Of a stretch of 41,876 bases of DNA, positions 35,834-41,876 are shown piece by piece. The stretch's first letter is position 1, and every line of letters begins with the position of its first letter. This DNA is from Wenzhouxiangella sp. (GTDB taxonomy: Bacteria; Pseudomonadota; Gammaproteobacteria; Xanthomonadales; Wenzhouxiangellaceae), in assembly GCA_007128175.1 (NCBI GenBank), contig SKXY01000287.1:1-41876 (forward strand), written 5' to 3'. A program made the translations under genes and the position numbers. The notes under the pieces are model-generated. The model ran no database searches. It had not been told where the DNA came from and was given only the letters and a program-made list of their open reading frames with translations.

Positions 35834-35890
35834 CCAAGGCTTTCCGTCCGGAGAATTCCGGACAACGATCAAATCGGGGAAAGGCCTTGG
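35834..35890 (-). promoter_or_regulatory. Folded leader element of rhlE (three-way junction)
   Basis: A 12-bp outer stem pairs 35834-35845 (CCAAGGCTTTCC) with 35878-35890 (GGAAAGGCCTTGG), with one bulged base. Inside lie a perfect 7-bp hairpin, GTCCGGA/TCCGGAC with a 4-nt loop (35846-35863), and a short CGAT/ATCG hairpin (35866-35876). On the minus strand it ends 29 nt before the rhlE ATG. A regulatory leader for the helicase mRNA is likely; the mechanism is unknown. Confidence 0.55.
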
Positions 35891-35947
35891 TCTGCATGCA
35901 ATCGCCGAGAGGGCGCCGAAGGAGGGAAAACAGCCGACGCGGAGCGG

Positions 35948-35976
35948 ACAATAGCACAAACCGTGCAGCTTGTCGT
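35948..35976 (-). promoter_or_regulatory. Candidate sigma-70 promoter of rhlE
   Basis: On the minus strand ACGACA (35971-35976) stands 17 bases before TATTGT (35948-35953), which carries an extended TGC just upstream. Transcription would begin near 35941, giving a leader of about 135 nt that contains the folded element. Confidence 0.45.
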
Positions 35977-36021
35977 CGTTTTATCGTTTTACACGGACTG
36001 ACCGAGGTCAGTGAGGGGCGG

Positions 36022-37443
36022 TTAGCTGGCTTTCGTTGCAGCTTCGATATGGGAGCGCCAGCGGTCATAACGTGCCATGAGCGCCTTCTCGTGCTGGCCG
36101 GTGACGGTCTGGAAGTGCTCGCCGGGCAGGGCACGATCATGGAGTCGACACCAGAGCCCCAGGGCGGTGGCCTCGGCCGACTCGAGGCGCGTGACGGGTA
36201 TTTCCAGGATATCGGCAATCAGGCCGCATAGCGTTGCCGAACGACTCAGGCCACCGCTGAGCACAATGCGCCGCGGAGGCGTGACACTGTCATTCATGGC
36301 CTCGACGCTGGTTGCGATGAGAAAAGCGATGCTTTCGAGGACCGCCAGCAAACGCGCGTCAACATCGCCTTCGTCGTGTTCTTCGACAAAGGCTGGTTCG
36401 GGGCCGGAACACCACCACGGCGAACCCAGTCCGTCGATGCTGTTGATGAACAGGGGCGGCTGATCGATACGATCACGCAAACCCTCCATTCGCTCGTGCC
36501 GGATAGAGCAATCTTGAGTACGCTCCAGCCAGGCAACAGCTGATGCCGCTCCATGCACACTTCCCTCCAGTGCCCATCGGCACTCGTGATCGCGGTCAAG
36601 CAAGGTGAGCTGGAATCGTTCGTCATCGACCGGTTCGATAAGCGGACGCAGCAGAAAGGCACCGGTGCCGAGATTGATATAGAGCGTATCCTGATCGGGC
36701 CGGCCGTTGAGAAAAGGTACGCAGTTCTGATCACCCATCAGCAGCTCAAGCGGTACTTGCCTTGCCCGGCGCAAATGTCCGTGCGTGCTTCGGCTGGGGA
36801 CCACCTCGGGCAGCACGCTCACTGTTACGCCGAATTGCTCAAGCAGCCAGTCATCCCAGTCGCAAGTTTCACGTGACCACAGAAGGGTTCGCTGGGCCAG
36901 GGTGTCGTCGGTACGGGCAGGCCGTTCTGCAAGCAGCCTGGCCAGCAGAAAACTGCCCAGTGGACCGCAAACCAGCCGCGACTGTTCGCGTGCCTGTTGC
37001 ACTTCCTTTAGCTCCTGCAAACACCAGCCAATCTTCGACGCCCCGCCGTAAGGGGAGAACCGCAACCCGCATCGCTTGCGGATTTCTCCGGCCTGCTCCG
37101 ACTTCGATTCAATACCGGGCAAGCCACGACGGTCGCGCCAGGAAATGACCGGGCTGAGTGGCCTGCCGTCCATTCGATCCCAGCACACGATGCTGCCCCG
37201 CTGCACGGCCAGGGCGGCCTGTGCAACCGGCAGTGACTGGTCATCCATTGCCTTGAGCCCCTCGTTCGCCACGGCGTCGACGGCATTGGCAAGCGCCTGC
37301 GCATCCTGCTCGACCAGGGAGCCATTTTCCCTGGTATCCACCCGGCGGCTGGCCTCGAAACGAATCGCGCCCTCATTGTCGATGGCGAGGGCCCGGCAGC
37401 CCTGGCCGCCGATGTCGAGCAGCAGGGCCGTTCCGGACTTCAT
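36022..37443 (-). CDS. FGGY-family carbohydrate kinase, glycerol-kinase-like
   Basis: A 473-residue cytoplasmic kinase of the actin-like ATPase fold. Two-domain FGGY features are LLLDIGGQGCRALAID (7-22, phosphate 1), VEQD (44-47), GDQN near 245, LYINLGTGAFLL, ALEGSVHGAASAVAWLERT and IVLSGGLSRSATLCGLIADI. The ALEGS segment and PYGGASKIGWCLQE resemble glycerol kinase (PYFSATK, ALEGSIF), although the P-loop differs from the usual DQGTTSSR. Substrate is probably glycerol or a similar polyol, supported by its neighbours: it overlaps the phosphodiesterase gene by four bases and follows a glycerol-3-phosphate dehydrogenase. The frame is open upstream of 37443 but only as a shadow of that gene. Confidence 0.8.
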   Translation of the reverse strand: MKSGTALLLDIGGQGCRALAIDNEGAIRFEASRRVDTRENGSLVEQDAQALANAVDAVANEGLKAMDDQSLPVAQAALAVQRGSIVCWDRMDGRPLSPVISWRDRRGLPGIESKSEQAGEIRKRCGLRFSPYGGASKIGWCLQELKEVQQAREQSRLVCGPLGSFLLARLLAERPARTDDTLAQRTLLWSRETCDWDDWLLEQFGVTVSVLPEVVPSRSTHGHLRRARQVPLELLMGDQNCVPFLNGRPDQDTLYINLGTGAFLLRPLIEPVDDERFQLTLLDRDHECRWALEGSVHGAASAVAWLERTQDCSIRHERMEGLRDRIDQPPLFINSIDGLGSPWWCSGPEPAFVEEHDEGDVDARLLAVLESIAFLIATSVEAMNDSVTPPRRIVLSGGLSRSATLCGLIADILEIPVTRLESAEATALGLWCRLHDRALPGEHFQTVTGQHEKALMARYDRWRSHIEAATKAS

Positions 37444-38168
37444 GATCGCTCCATAAGCCCCGGCAGGTCGTCGACCTCGATCAGGTCGGCGCCCCGCGAC
37501 CGCAGATCGCGCGCGACATCGAGATCGGCAACGCGATAAATCACCCATTGCCAGGGCCCGGGCCAGAAGGGGCGGGGACCGGCCGGAACGCGATCGGCGC
37601 GAATGAACAGGTAGTTCGGCTTGAGCCGGGAAGCAAGCATCCTGGACAACGGCGTCCACGGACGAAACGCCCAGCCCGTGGCGGGTGCGCCCATTTGTTG
37701 GGCCAGGCGAACGGCTCGCCACTTGAAGGAAAGAAAGACGATCGGGCAGGGCGCCTGACGCAAGCGCTGCATGACCACCTCGACGGCAAGGCGTCGACCA
37801 TGACGCCAGATGCTCTGACGCTTGAGCTCGACAAAGGCGGTGACATCGGGATACTCACCGACCAGGTCCAGCATGGCTTCAAGCGTCGGTACCTGCGCCT
37901 GTTCACCTGGCCGGGTGGCGACGGGGATACCTTCCAGCTGGGCCAGTGTCATGCTCGTGACTCTCTGGCTTCTTCCGGTCAACCGGGTCAGGTCGTTGTC
38001 GTGGATCACGACCGGACGCTGGTCAGCCGTGATCTGAACGTCGAATTCGACGAAACGGGCGCCGGCTTCGAGAACGGCCCTCACACCCTCGAGGGAGTTC
38101 TCCGGATAGCGGTCGGGCCAGCCCCGATGAGCGACCAGCCACTCGCTCGGAGGCACACCCGTGCTCAT
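37440..38168 (-). CDS. Glycerophosphodiester phosphodiesterase (cytosolic, UgpQ-like)
   Basis: Hydrolyses glycerophosphodiesters to glycerol 3-phosphate and an alcohol. The 242 residues have the TIM-barrel GDPD motifs: AHRGWPDRYPENSLEG (catalytic H14; R15), FVEFDVQITADQRPVVIHD (metal-binding E41 and D43, catalytic H56) and VELKRQ. There is no signal peptide, so it acts in the cytosol on recycled head groups. It overlaps the dehydrogenase gene upstream and the kinase gene downstream, each by ATGA. Confidence 0.92.
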   Translation of the reverse strand: MSTGVPPSEWLVAHRGWPDRYPENSLEGVRAVLEAGARFVEFDVQITADQRPVVIHDNDLTRLTGRSQRVTSMTLAQLEGIPVATRPGEQAQVPTLEAMLDLVGEYPDVTAFVELKRQSIWRHGRRLAVEVVMQRLRQAPCPIVFLSFKWRAVRLAQQMGAPATGWAFRPWTPLSRMLASRLKPNYLFIRADRVPAGPRPFWPGPWQWVIYRVADLDVARDLRSRGADLIEVDDLPGLMERS

Positions 38169-39097
38169 GACGATGCAACGCGCCCGAAACGACGCTGGAA
38201 GTATTCGTGAAGCACAGCCTCGAGATCCAGTGGGCCGGTCAGAAAATCGCAGGCCAGGTCGAAAAGCGGATAACGACCCCGCTGGACCGTCTCGTGCTCT
38301 CGAATCCGCCGCGCCGTGTGCACGCCCTCGGATCGAATGTACTCACCACCGGCGGCGATCTTGTCGCTCTTGCCGGCGGCCAGTTCGGCGCCAATGGTGC
38401 GGTGATGCGACGAGCGGCTGGTTGCGCTCGTGATCAGATCGCCCATACCCGCCGGGCCGCGTGCGGTATCGGCGCGACCGCCCAGGTCGGTCATGACCGA
38501 TTCCAGTTCGTGCACCGCTTCGTAGATCACGAAGCCACGGATGTTGTCTCCCATCTTCAGGGCGTCGGTTGCACCGAGCAGGGGGACATAGATGTTCTTC
38601 AGTACCACTGACCAGGCCGCGCCGGTCAGGTCGTCGTCGGTATCCAGGTACAGCGGTGTATCGGAAAACAATCCGGATGCATCGCGTGCAACCTGGCTAT
38701 TGCCTGCCAGCACCGCGAAACCCGTGCGTCCCTCGTTGAGATCGCGCGCGATCATCGGCCCGTAAATCAGGCCCCAGTGACAGCTTGGCCCGAGCGTATC
38801 GGCAAAGATCCCGGCCGGAGTGCGGGCGTGCTCATCGACACCCTTGGCAATCGACAAACTGACGGTGGACGGCCTGATATGCTTGCTGATGCGGCGTGCC
38901 AGTCGCTCGTGCGGTTGGGCGGGCAAGGCGAAAATGACAAGATCCCGATCGGTTGCCAGCTTCTCCAGCGATTCGGGATCCTGCTTGTCCATGTCGCGAT
39001 GCCAGACGGCGATATCGTGCCGCACCCCCAGCAGGTGACGAAACATCGATCCCATGGCGCCACGGCCCAGAATGAGTATGCGAGTTCGATCCGACAT
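38165..39097 (-). CDS. gpsA: NAD(P)-dependent glycerol-3-phosphate dehydrogenase, GpsA family (divergent)
   Basis: Interconverts dihydroxyacetone phosphate and glycerol 3-phosphate. The 310-residue protein has the dinucleotide motif LGRGAMGSMF (10-19), SIAKG (82-86), and KNIYVPLLGATDALKMGDN (167-185), whose K167-N168 correspond to the catalytic region. GMGDLITSATSRSSHHRTIG also fits the family. The usual GPSFAxE segment is changed to GPMIARDL (113-120), and the P-loop has Arg12, so this may be a paralogue with altered specificity. The start MSDRTRILI at 39097 is chosen from the Rossmann motif; the open frame upstream has no similarity. Confidence 0.85.
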   Translation of the reverse strand: MSDRTRILILGRGAMGSMFRHLLGVRHDIAVWHRDMDKQDPESLEKLATDRDLVIFALPAQPHERLARRISKHIRPSTVSLSIAKGVDEHARTPAGIFADTLGPSCHWGLIYGPMIARDLNEGRTGFAVLAGNSQVARDASGLFSDTPLYLDTDDDLTGAAWSVVLKNIYVPLLGATDALKMGDNIRGFVIYEAVHELESVMTDLGGRADTARGPAGMGDLITSATSRSSHHRTIGAELAAGKSDKIAAGGEYIRSEGVHTARRIREHETVQRGRYPLFDLACDFLTGPLDLEAVLHEYFQRRFGRVASS

Positions 39098-39122
39098 GAT
39101 CCATTGTTGTTGTTGCTCCTGC

Positions 39123-39162
39123 TCACTATACCAACGGATGAACGGGCGGCGCGCTATAGTGA
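39123..39162. promoter_or_regulatory. Divergent promoter region with 8-bp inverted repeat
   Basis: TCACTATA (39123-39130) and TATAGTGA (39155-39162) are exact inverted copies about 32 bp apart centre to centre (three helical turns). Each half contains TATAGT on the outward strand, a fair -10 box for gpsA on one side and the hydrolase on the other. -35 elements are not clear. Confidence 0.4.
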
Positions 39163-39192
39163 TGACAGACGAACGCGGAGCGACAGGGGAGA

Positions 39193-40065
39193 ATGGAAGA
39201 GCACCGATTCGAACGCGCCGGCACCTCGCTGTTCTACCGGCGGTGGCCCGGCCCGGCCGAGCGCACACTGGTCATGTTCCATGGCCTGGCCAGTAACGGC
39301 ACAAGGTGGAGGGAGTTCGCCGACCTCGCCCATACGCAATGTGGCTGGCGGATTCTCTGTCCCGACTTGCGCGGACATGGCCGATCCACCTACCGGGGCA
39401 AACTCACGTCGCGCCACTGGATGGATGACCTGCTTGCCATGCTTGACCGTGAGGGCTGTGAACGGGCGGTCATTGGCGGTCATTGCCTGGGCGCCAACCT
39501 GGCCATGCGCATGGCGCTGCATCACCCCGACCGGGTCTCCGGGCTGGTGCTGGTCGAACCGATGCTGCCGTCCGCCCTGCACGGGCCGCTGCGCTTTATC
39601 CGTCCGATTCGCTGGCTGCTGCCGGCACTGGCATGGCCGGTGCGCGCCCTCAATGCCCTGGGTATTCACCGGCGTAAGCTGCCAGTGCTCGACTTGTCGG
39701 AGCTCGATCGAAACACGCGCGCCGCGATGGCCGAACACGGCAGCCACGAAGCGATGCTTGGCCGCTATGCCAAACCCAATAAAGACATGTTTTACATGCC
39801 TGTAGCGACGTATCTTCAATCACTTTATCAAGTACTGTGCGAGGTCGGTCCGATCGAGCACATCGAACATCCGGCGCTCGCGCTACTGTCGGGAGGCGCC
39901 TTGCTGGCCGACCCCGACAAGAGTCGCGAACAACTGGCTTCCATGTCAGGCACCCGGATCGAACAGATCGATGCGCTGCACTGGATTCCCACCGAGCAGC
40001 CCGAGGCCATGACCCGGGCAATCGTCGATTTCCTCGCCGATGAAACCGTTATCGCGGGTCGATGA
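39193..40065 (+). CDS. Alpha/beta hydrolase with cysteine nucleophile
   Basis: A 290-residue hydrolase of unknown substrate. The oxyanion-side motif is MFHGLAS (28-34). The nucleophile elbow reads GGHCLGAN (95-102), with Cys98 where most members have Ser. The likely acid is D240 or D242 in LADPDKS, and the catalytic histidine is H263 in LHWIPTEQPE. A helical lid (about 125-200) is rich in Arg/Leu. Cysteine at this position occurs in dienelactone hydrolases. The start has a strong AGGGGAGA. It diverges from the glycerol-3-phosphate operon and converges, overlapping by 17 bases, with the next gene. Confidence 0.88.
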   Translation: MEEHRFERAGTSLFYRRWPGPAERTLVMFHGLASNGTRWREFADLAHTQCGWRILCPDLRGHGRSTYRGKLTSRHWMDDLLAMLDREGCERAVIGGHCLGANLAMRMALHHPDRVSGLVLVEPMLPSALHGPLRFIRPIRWLLPALAWPVRALNALGIHRRKLPVLDLSELDRNTRAAMAEHGSHEAMLGRYAKPNKDMFYMPVATYLQSLYQVLCEVGPIEHIEHPALALLSGGALLADPDKSREQLASMSGTRIEQIDALHWIPTEQPEAMTRAIVDFLADETVIAGR

Positions 40066-40501
40066 TGATGACCGGGCTGTTGATCACCGCCGGACGATTG
40101 GGCATACCTACATTGATCACGACATAGCGGCATCCCTGCGGGGCATGACAGACCCCATCGTCGTAGGGGCGTGATTCGAAGCGGTTGCTGCCCGCCTGCA
40201 GTTCGAGGACATAAACGGGGTTGCCTTGTCGATCCCTGAACGCGGCCTCATCGAAGGCCAGTACCGTGCGGCCCTGGGCGCGAGCTTGAGCCGGCACGAC
40301 GAAATCCAGAACTTCTCCACCAGCAATTCGGGTCACGGCGGGCACTGTCGGTTGCCGAGCCCGGTCGGATGGCAGTTCGATGGCTGCCACACAGTTGGCG
40401 CGACAGGTTTCGATTTCTTCAGCCGAAGTGGGGCTGGCGATCAGAAGAATGACCGGAAAACCGGCCACGATCAGGAATCTGGCAAGCGAAAATTCTCTCA
40501 T
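40049..40501 (-). CDS. Small secreted protein with four cysteines
   Basis: A 150-residue protein with a signal peptide (about 1-27; FLIVAGFPVILLIASPTSA). The mature part has two Cys pairs, ETCRANCVAAIEL (about 31-43) and VCHAPQGCRYVV (near 117-128), suggesting disulfides. The rest is beta-rich and ends in PAVINSPVIIIDPR. I do not recognise the family. AAGGAG lies 7 bases before the start. It follows the TPR gene by 25 bp and is likely cotranscribed with it. Its 3' end overlaps the hydrolase gene. Confidence 0.65.
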   Translation of the reverse strand: MREFSLARFLIVAGFPVILLIASPTSAEEIETCRANCVAAIELPSDRARQPTVPAVTRIAGGEVLDFVVPAQARAQGRTVLAFDEAAFRDRQGNPVYVLELQAGSNRFESRPYDDGVCHAPQGCRYVVINVGMPNRPAVINSPVIIIDPR

Positions 40502-40526
40502 CTTCTATCTCCTTTGGAGAGCAGGG

Positions 40527-41876
40527 TCAGAATCGTTCCGATTCTTCATCAATCAGGGTCAGGAAAAGGGGGTGTTCGAAAAGGGATTCAAGTGCCGGAT
40601 TGCGGGCCAGTTGCCGGGGATTGAGTCCCATCTCGATGGCTTTGCGAAAATGGTCCAGCGCGGTATCTAGGTCATCGAGCAGGTAGCGAACCTCCCCAAG
40701 ATGCCAGTGTGCTTCGCGGCTGAGCCGGTCCTGTTCGCTCAGGAGACGGATCTGTTCCCGGGCGGCATCCGACTGACCGGCCTTGAGCAGGTTAAGCGCG
40801 AGCGCGGCTCGGCAGTCATTGTCGCCGGGATTGACTTCAAGTCGCTGCCGCCCATACTTCACGGCCTGCTGATAATGGTGCAGGGCCTCGGCATCGCGCC
40901 CGCCCTGGATGGCAATCGCTTCGGCCAGATGGGAATGAAGCCGGTAATCGGTCGGGTTGATGGCAATGGCGCCTCGGAACATGCCCTCGGCAGTGGCGAA
41001 TTCACCCACGTAGAACCAGGCCGTCCCGGCATTCGAAAACGCCGGTGCAGTGGGTCGTCGGTCTATGGATTCACCAAATGCCTCCTCGGCACGCTCATGG
41101 TCACCGAGCATGAGGTAGAAGCCGCCGAGATTGGAATAGAGTCGGGGGCTGTCCGGTTCCAGGCGAATGCCGTTGCGGATCTCAACGATGGCTTCTTCCA
41201 ACCGGCCGGTTGCCGCCAGGAAGGCGCTGAGATAAGAGTAGTTACGCCAGTAGGCGGGATCGAGCTCGATGGCACGGCGATAATGATTTTCGGCCTCGGT
41301 CGTGCGACCCAGCGACTCCATGACCATGCCGAGTCCGACCTGGATATCACTTCGTTCGGGTTCGATTTCCAGCGCTCGGTAGTAGGACGCCAGCGCACGC
41401 TGATACTGGCCGGTCCCGGTCAGCGTGTTACCCAGTGCGACATGCGTTTCGGCACGTTGGTCATCGTGAATTTCGGCCTCGTGACAGATCTCCAGGGCTC
41501 GTTCGGCATCGGCCGCATCCCGGGTCGACTCGTAACGTTGCCAGTGAGCGGTGCATAAACCGGCACGGGCCAGCGCAAACCGTCGGTCCAGTTCGAGTGC
41601 TTCCTGAAAGTGCCCGATGGCGGCCATCACGTTGTCAATCGTGCCTTCGCGACGCAGGTAAGCTCGCCCCCGCAGATATTGATCAAAGGCGTCATCGACG
41701 TCCGTGGCGACTTCGACCATCACCTTGTCGCCCAGCAGTCTGACCTGCAATATCTCAGCGACCGATCGGGCGATGCTGTCCTGAACCTGGAAGATGTCAT
41801 CGAGCGTGGCGTTGTAGGTCTCGCTCCAGAGGCTGTGGCCATGACGGGCATCGACCAGACGCGTGCTGACACGCAC
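40527..41876 (-). CDS. TPR-repeat protein, probable CadC-like or cyclase-type regulator (5' part missing)
   Basis: The last 449 residues of a larger protein; the frame is open at the right edge. The first 50 residues (STRLVDARHGHSLWSETYNA, then IFQVQDSIARSVAEIL) match the stretch found between an N-terminal winged-helix or adenylate-cyclase-like domain and TPR repeats in a family of membrane regulators. About nine TPR units follow (for example YYRALEIEPERSDIQVGLGM and LYSNLGGFYLMLGDHERAEEAF), separated by ~34 residues. The final segment is LARNPALESLFEHPLFLTLI. The function and the DNA-binding or enzyme domain cannot be judged here. Confidence 0.85.
   Translation of the reverse strand: MRVSTRLVDARHGHSLWSETYNATLDDIFQVQDSIARSVAEILQVRLLGDKVMVEVATDVDDAFDQYLRGRAYLRREGTIDNVMAAIGHFQEALELDRRFALARAGLCTAHWQRYESTRDAADAERALEICHEAEIHDDQRAETHVALGNTLTGTGQYQRALASYYRALEIEPERSDIQVGLGMVMESLGRTTEAENHYRRAIELDPAYWRNYSYLSAFLAATGRLEEAIVEIRNGIRLEPDSPRLYSNLGGFYLMLGDHERAEEAFGESIDRRPTAPAFSNAGTAWFYVGEFATAEGMFRGAIAINPTDYRLHSHLAEAIAIQGGRDAEALHHYQQAVKYGRQRLEVNPGDNDCRAALALNLLKAGQSDAAREQIRLLSEQDRLSREAHWHLGEVRYLLDDLDTALDHFRKAIEMGLNPRQLARNPALESLFEHPLFLTLIDEESERF

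Noticed and set aside
34564-36231. 555-residue open frame on the plus strand
   Set aside because: Runs opposite rhlE and its leader. RhlE has all helicase motifs; this frame has none.
40701-41558. 285-residue open frame on the plus strand
   Set aside because: Opposite the TPR gene; the periodicity of TPR codons in the minus frame explains it.
1-41876. CRISPR array, mobile element, prophage, tRNA or defence-type system
   Set aside because: No repeat-spacer pattern, transposase, integrase, tRNA-like fold or known defence protein could be recognised when reading both strands.

Overview
This window reads as a stretch of chromosome from a GC-rich gammaproteobacterium. It has lipid A and outer-membrane genes, a Lol system, ExbBD, PilU and the SdhE/YgfX pair, all typical of that class. 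Gene order from rne and rluC through the lol, comEC, exbBD, msbA, lpxK, kdsB and phosphatase genes recalls the same neighbourhood in Pseudomonas. Acidic proteins and the gene mix would fit a Wenzhouxiangella/Xanthomonadales-Chromatiales type organism, but that placement is inference. I saw no tRNA, rRNA, CRISPR array, insertion sequence or prophage.

Layout. 1-2288: the 5' part of rne (minus strand, running off the left edge) and a 642-base divergent spacer with a hairpin cluster in the rne leader. 2289-15133: a long plus-strand run, rluC, a LolC/E permease, lolD, comEC, exbB, exbD, msbA, lpxK, kdsB, a low-molecular-weight phosphatase, uvrC and pgsA, with many start/stop overlaps. It covers lipoprotein and lipid A export, KDO activation, DNA repair and phospholipid synthesis. 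15153-17926: a methyltransferase, then on the minus strand an orphan PhnD-like periplasmic protein and YgfZ. 17971-22887: a succinate dehydrogenase locus starting with a 56-residue SDHAF4-type protein (DUF1674), then sdhC, sdhD, sdhA, sdhB, sdhE, ygfX and mtgA. With divergent ygfZ it gathers relatives of three mitochondrial complex II maturation factors. 22958-25537: pilU and two minus-strand membrane proteins (DUF3592, DUF4126).

25551-33361: pirin, overlapping a 2001-residue alpha-2-macroglobulin lipoprotein without its thioester, then an outer-membrane barrel protein. 33424-39097 (minus): an OmpA/DUF4892 protein, the helicase gene rhlE with a folded leader, and a tightly overlapping glycerol-3-phosphate operon (GpsA-like dehydrogenase, glycerophosphodiesterase, glycerol-kinase-like FGGY kinase). 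39193-41876: an alpha/beta hydrolase with a cysteine nucleophile, a small secreted protein, and the C-terminal part of a TPR protein cut by the right edge.

Most of the window is conserved housekeeping. The points most worth a second look are the SDH assembly cluster, the degenerate metal site of ComEC, the single hybrid Lol permease, the thioester-less macroglobulin, the folded rhlE leader and the glycerol-3-phosphate operon. I found no clear wholly new multi-gene system.
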